From assembly GCF_019857225.1 (NCBI RefSeq), contig NZ_JAFJSY010000011.1, positions 1-64,000 on the forward strand: 64,000 nucleotides of DNA, read 5' to 3'. The stretch is from Streptomyces plumbidurans. GTDB taxonomy: Bacteria; Actinomycetota; Actinomycetes; Streptomycetales; Streptomycetaceae. The position numbers and the translations under genes were made by a program. The notes beneath the pieces are model-generated. The model searched no databases and was not told where the DNA came from. It saw only the letters and a list, made by a program, of their open reading frames with translations. Below, piece after piece: positions 23,723 to 32,109 of the stretch (position 1 is its first letter; the number at the start of each line of letters is the position of its first letter).

Positions 23723-24483
23723 GGGGCGACTTCCTTGACGGGGGTTCTTCCGGAGTACTCCCCGCTGATCGCGTCCGCCGTGCGGCGCACCAGGGGGAGC
23801 AGGGTGAGGAGTTCGTCGGCGGTGACGACGACGTTCGGCGCGGAGACCGACATCGCGGCGACGACCCGGCCGTCCCCACCGCGGATCGGCGCGCCGACGC
23901 AGTTGATGGACTCCTCGTGGCCGCCGAGGTCGGTGGCCCAGCCCTGGTCCCGCACCTTCTCCAACTCGCGCAGGAAAGCGGGGGCGTTGGGGGTGGACCG
24001 GGCCGTGTACATGGGGTAGTCGAGCTTGTCGGCGAGCAGCCGGCGCTCGCTCTCGGGCAGGTCGGCAAGGAGCAGCTTCGCGACGGCCGCGACGGTGATC
24101 GCGACCGGCTTGCCGATCCGTGAGTACATCCGCACCGGGTAGCGGCTCTCGACCTTGTCGATGTAGAGCACCTCGGACTCCTCGTACACCGCGAGATGCA
24201 CGGTGTGCCCGCACTGCTCGTTGAGGCGTACGAGGTGGGGGTGGGCGATCTCGCGGATGTCGAGGTTCTCCATGGCCTCCTGGGCGAGGGCTATGAGACG
24301 GGCGCCCAGGCGGTAGCGCTGATCGGACTGGCGGTAGACGAGTCCGTGTTCGTGCAGGGTCCGCAGCAGGCGCAGGGCCGTGGACTTGTGCACGCCGAGC
24401 CGGTCGGCGACCCGGCCGAGGTCGGCGGGTCCCTCGGCGAGCAGCGGCAGGATGCTGAGCGCGCGGTCGACGGTCTGGCTCAT
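23719..24483 (-). CDS. IclR-family transcriptional regulator
   Basis: A 254-residue regulator. The N-terminal winged helix is residues ~1-70 (VDRALSILPLLAEGPADLGRVADRLGVHKSTALRLLRTL). The C-terminal effector domain has MENLDIREIAHPHLVRLNEQCGHTVHLAVYEE, VAAVAKLLLADLPE and SINCVGAPIRGGDGRVVAAMSVSAP. It sits inside the kinase-iclR-ridA-gntP run, overlapping both neighbours by four bases. It probably controls the divergent promoter at about 25595-25645, where inverted repeats overlap the kinase promoter. GAGGAGG upstream supports ATG 24483. Confidence 0.93.
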   Translation of the reverse strand: MSQTVDRALSILPLLAEGPADLGRVADRLGVHKSTALRLLRTLHEHGLVYRQSDQRYRLGARLIALAQEAMENLDIREIAHPHLVRLNEQCGHTVHLAVYEESEVLYIDKVESRYPVRMYSRIGKPVAITVAAVAKLLLADLPESERRLLADKLDYPMYTARSTPNAPAFLRELEKVRDQGWATDLGGHEESINCVGAPIRGGDGRVVAAMSVSAPNVVVTADELLTLLPLVRRTADAISGEYSGRTPVKEVAP

Positions 24484-25532
24484 GACGTACGTACCTCCTC
24501 GTCGGCCCGGGCGACGTCCTTCGTCCAGCCGGGGCCGAGTCGAAGTGTCCCCCACGCCTCGTCGTCGAGGGCGGCGAGCCGGTCGGCGTGGGCGCGGGCG
24601 GGGGGCGGGGCGAGGTCACCGGGGACGGTGAGGGCGGCGGCGGCCATGAGGTGACCGTGCCGCAGCCGGTCGCGGACGGGCAGTCCGCGCAGGGTGGCGG
24701 AGAGGAAACCGGCGGCGAAGGCGTCACCGGCACCGACCGCGGCCACGACGTCCACCGTGGGCGCGGGGACGAAGGTGGCGTCCTGCCGGTCGAACACGGT
24801 GGCTCCGCGCCCGCCCTGCTTGACGACGAGCACCTCGGGGCCGGGGAGGGCGGCACGGATCGCCTCGGGGCCGCGCAGCCCCCAGACCTCCTCGGCCTCG
24901 TCGTCGCCGACGAACACCAGGTCGGCGCGGCCCGCGAGTTCCAGGAGCACGCCCGGTCCGTCGGCCTCGCGCCACACGGTGGGCCGGTGGTTGACGTCGA
25001 AGGAGACCAGGGGCCGTTCGGCGCGGGGCGCGGTCAGCTCGCGCACCAGGGCGAGGCAGTCGTCGGACAGCATCGGGGTGATCCCGGACAGATGCAGCAC
25101 CCGTCCCGCGCGCGCCGCCGCCAGATCCGTGTTGTCGACCGACATCGCGGAGGCGGCGGACCCGGCGCGGTAGTACGCCACCTCGTGGGCGTCGCTCGCG
25201 CGGTCGCCGGCGGTGCGGAAGTAGATGCCGGTGGGGCGGTCGGGGTCGCGGTGCACGGCGCCGACGTCGACGCCGTAGGAGCCGATCGCCTCGACGAGGT
25301 GGTCGCCGAAGCCGTCGGCGCCGACCCGGCTCACCCAGCGCGCGGAGTGCCCGGCGGCGGCGAGCGTGCACACCACGTTGGACTCGGCGCCGCCGATGCC
25401 GCGGTCGAAGGAGGGGACGTCGGCGAGGCGCCCTGGGGTGGCGGGCAGGAACGTGACCATGGACTCGCCGAGCGAGACGACGTCGACGGTGTCGACGGCG
25501 TCCAGGGCATTGCAAGGTCCGGGCGTGGTCAC
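24480..25532 (-). CDS. PfkB-family sugar kinase (2-keto-3-deoxygluconate kinase-like)
   Basis: A 350-residue ribokinase-family kinase. It has the N-terminal VVSLGESMVTFLP, the first PfkB signature GGAESNVVCTLAAAG, FDVNHRPTVW, VKQGGRGATVF and the second signature VGAGDAFAAGF with the catalytic Asp. This set is typical of 2-keto-3-deoxygluconate (or similar keto-sugar-acid) kinases. The GTG at 25532 was chosen, with GAGGAG about a dozen bases upstream; there is no nearby ATG. It is first in the minus-strand operon and overlaps iclR by ATGA. The protein has ~14 residues before the conserved core. Confidence 0.88.
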   Translation of the reverse strand: MTTPGPCNALDAVDTVDVVSLGESMVTFLPATPGRLADVPSFDRGIGGAESNVVCTLAAAGHSARWVSRVGADGFGDHLVEAIGSYGVDVGAVHRDPDRPTGIYFRTAGDRASDAHEVAYYRAGSAASAMSVDNTDLAAARAGRVLHLSGITPMLSDDCLALVRELTAPRAERPLVSFDVNHRPTVWREADGPGVLLELAGRADLVFVGDDEAEEVWGLRGPEAIRAALPGPEVLVVKQGGRGATVFDRQDATFVPAPTVDVVAAVGAGDAFAAGFLSATLRGLPVRDRLRHGHLMAAAALTVPGDLAPPPARAHADRLAALDDEAWGTLRLGPGWTKDVARADEEVRTS

Positions 25533-25594
25533 GATCGTCGTAACTCCTCGATGTGATGGCGGTGGGGGGCTCCGTTGACCCCGCGTTGGCCGAG

Positions 25595-25645
25595 ATGTTA
25601 GACAGCAGTGAGCGACATACGCAATGAGCATTGCAAGTACTGCAA
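25595..25645. promoter_or_regulatory. Divergent promoter with overlapping palindromes, probable IclR operator
   Basis: For the minus-strand operon, -35 TTGCGT (25619-25624) and -10 TAACAT (25595-25600) are 18 bases apart. Overlapping the -35 is GCAAT-GAGC-ATTGC (25621-25634), and next to it TTGCA-AGTAC-TGCAA (25631-25645); they share four bases. A related ATTGCAAGG lies inside the kinase gene at 25509-25517 (plus-strand sequence). No good -10 for the plus-strand gene could be picked out. Confidence 0.72.
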
Positions 25646-25667
25646 CACACCAGATCAGGGAGGTCCC

Positions 25668-26933
25668 ATGGGCACCGAAGCCCTCGCCCGCCTCGCCGAC
25701 GAGCGCGTCGACCACCGCTTCAAGGGCCTCCCGCCGGACGCCGACGGGCTGACCGTCGCCGAGCTGGCCGCCCAGCGCCGCAATCTCTTCACGGGCGGTT
25801 TCACGACCCCCGTCCTCGCGCTGTCGGCGGAGCGCCTGGAGCACAACCTGGCGCTGATGGAGACGTACGCGACCCGCCACGGACTGGCCTTCGCCCCGCA
25901 CGGCAAGACCTCGATGGCGCCCCAGCTCTTCCACCGGCAGATCGAGCGCGGCGCCTGGGGCATCACCCTCGCCCTCCCCCACCAGGTGCGCGTGGCACGG
26001 GCGTTCGGCGTCCGGCGGATCTTCGTCGCCAACGAGATCCTCGACCCGGCGGCCCTGAAGTGGATCTCCGCCGAACTCGACGCCGACCCCGGCTTCCGCT
26101 TCATCTGCTACGTCGACTCCGTGCGCGGCGTGGAGCTGATGGACGCGGCGCTGCAGGGCGCCTCGCGTCCGCTGGACGTCGTGGTGGAGCTCGGCGCCGG
26201 TGAGGGTGCCCGTACCGGTGTCCGGACGGAGGCGGAGTGCGCGGCGGTCGCGGACGCCGTGGCCCGCGCCCGCACGCTGCGGCTCGTGGGCGTTGCGGGC
26301 TACGAGGGCGAGGTGCCCGAGGCCGACCCCGAGCGGGTGCACGCCTGGCTGCGGCGGCTGGTCGCCCTCGCCGCCGACTTCGACAAGGCCGGACGTTTCC
26401 GGGGCCTGGACGAGATCGTGGTCAGCGCGGGCGGCAGCGCCTGGTTCGACGCGGTCGCCGATGTGTTCGCCGAGATCCCGGCCCTCACCTCACCGGTCCT
26501 GAAGCTGCTGCGCTCGGGCGCCTACGTATCGCACGACGACGGCCACTACCGCGAGGTGACGCCGTTCAACCGGGTCCCGGAGGAGGGCGCCCTGGAGCCG
26601 GCGTTCCGGCTGTGGGCGCAGGTGGTCTCCCGCCCCTCGGCCGAGCAGGCCTTCGCCAACGCCGGCAAGCGGGACGCGGCCTACGACCTGGACCTGCCCT
26701 TCCCCCAGGTCGTGCACCGGGACGGCGCCGAGCACCCGGCGACCGGCGTCTCGGTGACCGGTCTGTCCGACCAGCACACCTGGCTGCGCACCACTGCCGA
26801 GGCGGACCTCGAGGCCGGAGACTGGGTAGGGATGGGTCTGTCCCATCCGTGCACGTCCTTCGACAAGTGGCCGCTGATCGCGCTGGCCGAGGCGGACGGG
26901 ACGGTCGTCGACTACATCCGTACGTTCTTCTAG
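25668..26933 (+). CDS. D-serine dehydratase / D-threonine aldolase-like PLP enzyme
   Basis: A 421-residue enzyme of the alanine-racemase-fold family (DSD1 type). The PLP lysine is expected in FAPHGKTSMAP (about residue 73). The barrel continues with VVVELGAGEGARTG, VSAGGSAWFD and RSGAYVSHDDG. The C-terminal domain has LSHPCTSFDKW, whose His-x-Cys matches the zinc ligands of eukaryotic-type D-serine dehydratase. Products would be a keto acid plus ammonia, with an imine intermediate for RidA. GGGAGG lies before the ATG. The D-aminoacylase gene follows after 17 bases. Confidence 0.88.
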   Translation: MGTEALARLADERVDHRFKGLPPDADGLTVAELAAQRRNLFTGGFTTPVLALSAERLEHNLALMETYATRHGLAFAPHGKTSMAPQLFHRQIERGAWGITLALPHQVRVARAFGVRRIFVANEILDPAALKWISAELDADPGFRFICYVDSVRGVELMDAALQGASRPLDVVVELGAGEGARTGVRTEAECAAVADAVARARTLRLVGVAGYEGEVPEADPERVHAWLRRLVALAADFDKAGRFRGLDEIVVSAGGSAWFDAVADVFAEIPALTSPVLKLLRSGAYVSHDDGHYREVTPFNRVPEEGALEPAFRLWAQVVSRPSAEQAFANAGKRDAAYDLDLPFPQVVHRDGAEHPATGVSVTGLSDQHTWLRTTAEADLEAGDWVGMGLSHPCTSFDKWPLIALAEADGTVVDYIRTFF

Positions 26934-26950
26934 AGGCAGCAGGAGGAGTC

Positions 26951-28561
26951 GTGGAGCAGCTCGTCTTCCGGGACGCGGACGTGGTGGACGGCAGCGGGGA
27001 GCCCGCTTACCGCGCGGACGTGGTGGTCGACCGCGGCCGGATCGTGTCGATCGTCAAGGAGGCCGCGGGGGCGGGCTGCCAGCGCCCGGAGGCCATGCGG
27101 GAACTGGACGCCGAGGGGCTGGTCCTGTCCCCCGGCTTCATCGACATGCACGCCCACAGCGACCTGGCCGTCCTGCGCGACCCGGACCACAGCGCCAAGG
27201 CCGCGCAGGGCGTCACGCTGGAGGTCCTGGGCCAGGACGGACTGTCGTACGCCCCCGTCGACGACCGCACGCTCGCCGAGGTCCGCGCCACCATCACCGG
27301 CTGGAACGGCCACGGCGACGACATCGACTTCGACTGGCGCTCGGTCGGCGAGTACCTGGACCGCCTCGACCGCGGGATCGCCGTCAACGCCGCCTATCTG
27401 ATCCCCCAGGGCACCGTCCGGATGCTCGCCGTCGGCTGGGAGGACCGCGAGGCGACGCCCCAGGAGCTCGACCGGATGCGGCAGTTGGTCGCCGAGGGCA
27501 TGGAACAGGGCGCCGTCGGCATGTCGTCCGGGCTGACCTACACGCCGGGCATGTACGCGAAGGACGCCGAACTCACCGAACTGTGCCGGGTGGTGGCCTC
27601 CTACGGCGGCTACTACTGCCCGCACCACCGCTCCTACGGCGCCGGTGCCCTGGAGGCGTACGAGGAGATGGTCGAGCTGGCCCGGGAGGCGGGCTGTTCG
27701 CTCCATCTGGCGCACGCCACCATGAACTTCGGCGTGAACAAGGGCCGCGCGCCCGAGCTGCTGACCCTGCTGGACGAGGCGCTTGCGGCGGGAGCCGACA
27801 TCACTCTGGACACCTACCCGTACACCCCGGGGTGTACGACGCTCGTGGCCATGCTGCCGAGCTGGGCGCACGAGGGCGGTCCGGAGGCGATGCTGAAGCG
27901 GCTCGCGGACGAGGAGACGTCCGCGCGCATCCGGCACGACGTGGAGGTCGTCGGCTCCGACGGCTGCCACGGCGTGCCCATGGACTGGAACACGATCGAG
28001 ATCTCGGGCGTGAGCGACCCCGGGCTCGGCGACTACGTCGGACGGACCGTCCAGGAGTCGGCGGACCTGCGCGGCGAGTCCCCCTGGGTCACGGTCCGGC
28101 GGCTGCTGGTGCAGGACCGGCTGGGCCCGACGATCCTGCAGCACGTGGGCCACGAGGAGAACGTGCAGGCCATCATGCGCCACCGGGTGCACACGGGCGG
28201 CTCGGACGGCATCCTCCAGGGCGCGAAGCCCCATCCGCGCGCCTACGGCACCTTCCCGCAGTATCTCGGCCACTACGTCAGGGAGTTGGGGGTGCTGTCG
28301 CTGGAGGAGTGCGTCGCCCATCTGACGTCCCGGCCCGCGGCCCGGCTGCGCCTTCCCGACCGGGGGCTGATCCGCGAGGGCTACCGTGCGGACCTGGTCC
28401 TGTTCGACCCGCGGACGGTGGCGGCGGGTTCGACGTACGAGAATCCGCGCGCGCTGCCGACGGGCATTCCGCACGTCCTCGTGGACGGGCAGTTCGTGAT
28501 CGAGGACGGGCGGCGCACTGACGTGCTGGCGGGGCGGGCGGTCCGTCGCAGTCCCGTGTGA
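26951..28561 (+). CDS. N-acyl-D-amino-acid deacylase (D-aminoacylase)
   Basis: A 536-residue amidohydrolase-superfamily enzyme. The metal-binding HxH is in SPGFIDMHAHSD, the barrel shows GMSSGLTYTPGMYA, YYCPHHRSYG, HLAHATMNFGVNKGRA and DTYPYTPG, and the catalytic Asp is in HTGGSDGILQG. The C-terminal strands (IREGYRADLVLFDP) complete the composite beta domain. It frees D-amino acids from N-acyl forms, feeding the preceding dehydratase-like enzyme. The GTG start has AGGAGGAG right upstream and lies 17 bases after the preceding stop, so the two are co-transcribed. Confidence 0.92.
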   Translation: MEQLVFRDADVVDGSGEPAYRADVVVDRGRIVSIVKEAAGAGCQRPEAMRELDAEGLVLSPGFIDMHAHSDLAVLRDPDHSAKAAQGVTLEVLGQDGLSYAPVDDRTLAEVRATITGWNGHGDDIDFDWRSVGEYLDRLDRGIAVNAAYLIPQGTVRMLAVGWEDREATPQELDRMRQLVAEGMEQGAVGMSSGLTYTPGMYAKDAELTELCRVVASYGGYYCPHHRSYGAGALEAYEEMVELAREAGCSLHLAHATMNFGVNKGRAPELLTLLDEALAAGADITLDTYPYTPGCTTLVAMLPSWAHEGGPEAMLKRLADEETSARIRHDVEVVGSDGCHGVPMDWNTIEISGVSDPGLGDYVGRTVQESADLRGESPWVTVRRLLVQDRLGPTILQHVGHEENVQAIMRHRVHTGGSDGILQGAKPHPRAYGTFPQYLGHYVRELGVLSLEECVAHLTSRPAARLRLPDRGLIREGYRADLVLFDPRTVAAGSTYENPRALPTGIPHVLVDGQFVIEDGRRTDVLAGRAVRRSPV

Positions 28562-28587
28562 CGGAACGCCCGTGCGCGGTGCGGGAG

Positions 28588-29433
28588 TTACGGCTTGGGC
28601 AGGACGCAGCCGGAGGCGTTCAGGTCGAGCTTGTTGCCCGCGCCGAAGCAGGCGGGGATCTGGTAGGTCTCCTCGGCGTAGTTGATGAGGTGGTGGACGG
28701 TCACGTTGCCGTTCTCGTCGACCTCGCAGGGATTGTTCTCGGTGCAGCGCTCGCCGTCCTCGTTGCCGGTGTTGTTGACGGCGACGACCTTGCCGGTGGC
28801 GTTGTCGATGACGGGCGAGCCCGAGGTGCCGCCGATGGTCTGGCAGGCGGAGGTGTAGCGGACCGAGTCCTTCCAGGTCCAGTCGCCCTCCTTGAGGCGG
28901 TAGACGAAGCCGTCGATGTTGCAGGCGTACGTCCGCTTCCAGTAGCCGGAGACGACCGTGATGGCGGTGCCGGCGGTGGGGTGCGTGTCCTGCACGGTGA
29001 GCGGGCTGATGCCGTAGGAGCTCTTGATGGCGGCGTAGGTGGTCGTCAGGCGGTAGATCGTGACGTCCGTGTCGGTCATGGTCGAGTAGACGACCTGGTT
29101 GGCCCGGAGCGTGGCGACCTTGCTGCCGGAGGAGTTGAGCAGTCCGAAGGTGCGGCTGGAGGACTGTCCGGTGATGACCTCGCCGGGCGCCGGGAACCCG
29201 GTCTCCAGGCAGTGGCCGTTGGTCATGACGAGCGCCGGGTCGCTGTCCGCGGAGTTCGGGAAGCGGACGACGGAGCCGGAGCAGTTGCTGAGCGAGACGG
29301 TGCCGGCGAAGTCGACGGCCCTGACGGCGGGCGCGGGGGTGTCTTCGGTGGACACCGGTGCCGCAACCGCCGGCGCCGCACCAGCCCCGGCCATCACCAG
29401 GGCGAAGAGCACGGCACCGAGAGGCTTCTTCAT
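28588..29433 (-). CDS. Secreted trypsin-like serine protease
   Basis: A 281-residue exported protease of the S1 type. It has a signal peptide (MKKPLGAVLFALVMAGAGAAPAVAA), then about 250 residues with the catalytic His in MTNGHCLETG, Asp in STMTDTDVTIYRL and Ser in IGGTSGSPVID. Six or more Cys outside the active site (SNCSG, YACNIDG, TSACQTIG, ERCTENNPCEV, PACFG, SGCVL) suggest several disulfides. The ATG at 29433 has GGAGAGG upstream. The gene is convergent with the D-aminoacylase, with only 26 bases between them. Confidence 0.9.
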   Translation of the reverse strand: MKKPLGAVLFALVMAGAGAAPAVAAPVSTEDTPAPAVRAVDFAGTVSLSNCSGSVVRFPNSADSDPALVMTNGHCLETGFPAPGEVITGQSSSRTFGLLNSSGSKVATLRANQVVYSTMTDTDVTIYRLTTTYAAIKSSYGISPLTVQDTHPTAGTAITVVSGYWKRTYACNIDGFVYRLKEGDWTWKDSVRYTSACQTIGGTSGSPVIDNATGKVVAVNNTGNEDGERCTENNPCEVDENGNVTVHHLINYAEETYQIPACFGAGNKLDLNASGCVLPKP

Positions 29434-30188
29434 GTGGGGGTCCTCTCCTGCGAAGCGGGCGACCGAAGATCTTCCGGCCACCCCTGCTTTGACATGCACA
29501 TTGTGAAGCCCAGCACATGCGGGGGCAAGGAGTCGTCCCGGCCCGGGGTGGGCAGTGCGGCACGGCCGCCCCGAACATCGCACTGGGGAGGACGGGTTGG
29601 GGCTCCGCAGGGTTCCGAGGGGGCGTCACTTTCGAACCGGAGCCGCACTGCCGTACCGGAGTTGCTTGGGCCCAGGACGCCGGGGCACTCGCGGGGGCCC
29701 CGGCGGACGAGAGCGGGATCCGCGGGTACGAAGTCCGGTGCCGTCGGCGCCGAGTGCTCGCGGCCGTGCGGTCGGTCCCGAGCGAGAGGCCCGGCGATCA
29801 CCGGTGCCAGGGGCACCGCGCCCGTGCTGAGTCGCGGAACCCGGGTCCCTGCCCGGGGGTCGGCGGCGACCCCCGGGGAGCGGAACTCCCTGCTGCCGCG
29901 CCAAGGGCACCGCGCCCGCGGCGCATCCGCGTCCGGCGGGTCGGCGGTGGCCCCGGCGGGCGTGGCCGACAGTGAGGGGTCCGGGGTTATCGATCCCGCG
30001 CACTCGTCCGTACCGTCAGCCGGCCCCGTTCGGCGCCCCCCGGAGGGAGACCTCACCCCTCCGCAAGGTCCGCGTCACCCCTCGTAACCCCCGGAGCGGC
30101 CGGCCCAGGCCATAACCCCCCAAACGCCACGTCTCAAGTGGCGGATAACACGGTCCGGGATGCGCGCGTGGACCGTAAGCTCCCAGGC
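29434..30188. other. 755-bp intergenic region without a supported gene
   Basis: Open frames exist on both strands but none has a ribosome-binding site, a domain or typical Streptomyces codon bias. A 14-bp direct repeat GGGCACCGCGCCCG occurs at 29811-29824 and 29905-29918. Promoters for the divergent protease and aminotransferase genes must lie here; I could not fix them. The high GC and lack of coding signal suggest decayed or regulatory DNA. Confidence 0.5.
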
Positions 30189-31400
30189 ATGCAGGTGATC
30201 CAGTCGACCAAGCTCGCCAACGTCTGTTACGAGATCCGGGGCCCGGTGCTCGAGGAGGCGATGCGGCTGGAGGCGGCCGGGCATCGCATTCTCAAGCTGA
30301 ACACCGGCAACCCGGCGGCGTTCGGCTTCGAGTGTCCGCCCGAGATCCTGGAGGACATCCTCCGCAACGTGTCGTCGGCCCACGGGTACGGCGACGCGAA
30401 GGGACTGCTGGCCGCGCGCCGGGCGGTCGTCATGCACAACCAGACCCTCGGCATCGAGACGGACGTCGAGCACGTCTTCGTCGGCAACGGCGTCTCCGAG
30501 CTGATCGTGATGGCCATGCAGGGCCTGCTCGACGACGGCGACGAGGTCCTCGTACCCTCGCCCGACTACCCCCTGTGGACCGCCGCCGTCTCGCTCTCCG
30601 GCGGCACGGCCGTGCACTACCGCTGCGACGAGCAGTCCGACTGGATGCCCGACCTCGCGGACGTCGAGCGCAAGATCACCGACCGCACCAAGGCCCTCGT
30701 CATCATCAACCCCAACAACCCGACGGGGGCCGTCTACGACGAGGCGATGATCAAGGGCCTGACCGACATCGCCCGCCGCCACAACCTGCTGGTCTGCTCG
30801 GACGAGATCTACGACAAGATCCTCTACGACGACGCCACGCACACCCCCACCGCGAAGATCGCCCCGGATTTGCTCACCCTCACCTTCAACGGCATGTCGA
30901 AGGCGTACCGGGTGGCGGGCTACCGCGTCGGCTGGATGGCGATCTCCGGGCCGCGCGCCCACGCGGAGTCGTACATCGAGGGCCTGACGATCCTCGCGAA
31001 CATGCGCCTGTGCGCGAACATGCCGGGCCAGCACGGCGTGGTCGCCGCGCTGAGCGGACGGCAGACGATCAACGAACTCGTCCTGCCGGGCGGGCGGCTG
31101 AAGGAGCAGCGGGACGTCGCCCACGAACTGCTCACCCAGATCCCGGGCGTGAGCTGCGTGAAGCCGAAGGGCGCGCTGTATCTCTTCCCGCGCCTCGACC
31201 CCAAGGTCTTCAAGATCAAGGACGACCGGCAGATGGTCCTGGACCTGCTGCGCCGCGAGAAGATCATGGTCGTGCAGGGCACAGGCTTCAACTGGACCGA
31301 GCCCGACCACTTCCGCGTCGTGACCCTGCCGACGGTCGGGGACCTGCGCGACGCGATCACCCGGATCGGCAACTTCCTGGACGGCTACGGCCAGCCGTAG
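30189..31400 (+). CDS. Class I/II aminotransferase (AlaA-type)
   Basis: A 403-residue PLP-dependent aminotransferase, closest in pattern to the glutamate-pyruvate transaminase AlaA/Aat group. Motifs are KLNTGNPAAFGFE, HGYGDAKGLLAARRAV, VPSPDYPLWTAAVSLSGG, INPNNPTGAVY, the Asp of SDEIYDKILYDD, the PLP lysine in TFNGMSKAYRVAGYRVGWM, and the C-terminal carboxylate Arg in FRVVTLP. ATG 30189 (MQVIQSTKLAN) is the usual family start; an in-frame ATG upstream at 30138 would be non-homologous. The ribosome-binding site is weak. Confidence 0.92.
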   Translation: MQVIQSTKLANVCYEIRGPVLEEAMRLEAAGHRILKLNTGNPAAFGFECPPEILEDILRNVSSAHGYGDAKGLLAARRAVVMHNQTLGIETDVEHVFVGNGVSELIVMAMQGLLDDGDEVLVPSPDYPLWTAAVSLSGGTAVHYRCDEQSDWMPDLADVERKITDRTKALVIINPNNPTGAVYDEAMIKGLTDIARRHNLLVCSDEIYDKILYDDATHTPTAKIAPDLLTLTFNGMSKAYRVAGYRVGWMAISGPRAHAESYIEGLTILANMRLCANMPGQHGVVAALSGRQTINELVLPGGRLKEQRDVAHELLTQIPGVSCVKPKGALYLFPRLDPKVFKIKDDRQMVLDLLRREKIMVVQGTGFNWTEPDHFRVVTLPTVGDLRDAITRIGNFLDGYGQP

Positions 31401-31430
31401 CGCAGGCGGCCGTAGATCTTTCCACTCCGC

Positions 31431-31459
31431 TCAACTTTAGACGGAATCCAAGCTAGGAT
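31431..31459 (+). promoter_or_regulatory. Putative promoter for the 139-residue protein
   Basis: -10 TAGGAT at 31454-31459 with a weak -35 TCAACT 17 bases upstream (31431-31436). It is followed by ACAGGAGG and the ATG at 31488. Confidence 0.4.
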
Positions 31460-31487
31460 GGTTTCCTGACAGCACAGGAGGCCATCC

Positions 31488-31907
31488 ATGTACGAACCGA
31501 TCCGCACCAAGTCGGTCCACAGCCAGATGGCCGGCCCCACCCCCGACTTCCCCCACCGGTCCCGTGAGGAGGAGCTGGACATTCAGCTCGCGGGCCATCT
31601 CGCGGCCCTGCTCGCCGTCACCGACGAGCTGCGCGGCGCCGACCCGTCCGAGGAGCTGGACGCCGCGGCCGAGCGGCTCGCCGCGCAGGTGGCCCGGCTG
31701 CGGGGAGGACATCCGCCGGTCCGTGCCGTCGCCGGACAGACCGCAAAGACCCAGCCCGCGGGGCTGCACCGGCGCGCGCACGCCCTCGCCGGGCGCGCAC
31801 TCGTCGTCGCGGCCTCCCGCGCCGACACGGCGGCGGCGATCCTGGCCGCCGAGCAGATGGACGTGCACGCGGCGGCCCTGGAGCCCCGCGAACTCGCGTC
31901 CCGCTGA
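31488..31907 (+). CDS. Conserved hypothetical protein, helical
   Basis: A 139-residue cytoplasmic protein with no family I can name. It starts MYEPIRTKSVHSQMAGPTPDFPHRSREEELDIQLAGHLAALLAVTDELR and appears all-alpha, with heptad-like Ala/Leu spacing in residues ~30-70 and 95-130. The last part (ALVVAASRADTAAAILAAEQMDVHAAALE) is strongly helical. No membrane segment or signal is seen. AGGAGG lies before the ATG, and a TAGGAT promoter is just upstream, so it seems to be its own unit between the aminotransferase and the pyruvyl-transferase gene. Confidence 0.75.
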   Translation: MYEPIRTKSVHSQMAGPTPDFPHRSREEELDIQLAGHLAALLAVTDELRGADPSEELDAAAERLAAQVARLRGGHPPVRAVAGQTAKTQPAGLHRRAHALAGRALVVAASRADTAAAILAAEQMDVHAAALEPRELASR

Positions 31908-32109
31908 GCCCGCCGGGCTCCCTCCGAACGGCCCCGGTCCGCGTGCACCCGCAGCGACGCGCGGACCGGGCGCCACGGCAGCGCCGCGCGCTCCCCGGTG
32001 GCCGGTTGTCCAGGGGCGGGCCGCCCCCGGACCGGCGACGATGTGTACGTTGGCCGAAGATCCGCGCCACGCCTCGTGGCACACGGCCACGGCTGGGGGA
32101 AACGAACAC

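Noticed and set aside
21164..24019. Open frame of ~950 codons on the plus strand across gntP, ridA and iclR
   Set aside because: It is the antisense image of three well-supported minus-strand genes and is very Asp/Gly/His/Arg-rich, with no recognisable fold.
29517..29975. Open frame in the 755-bp gap between the protease and the aminotransferase
   Set aside because: No ribosome-binding site; Arg/Gly/Pro-biased translation typical of random high-GC DNA.
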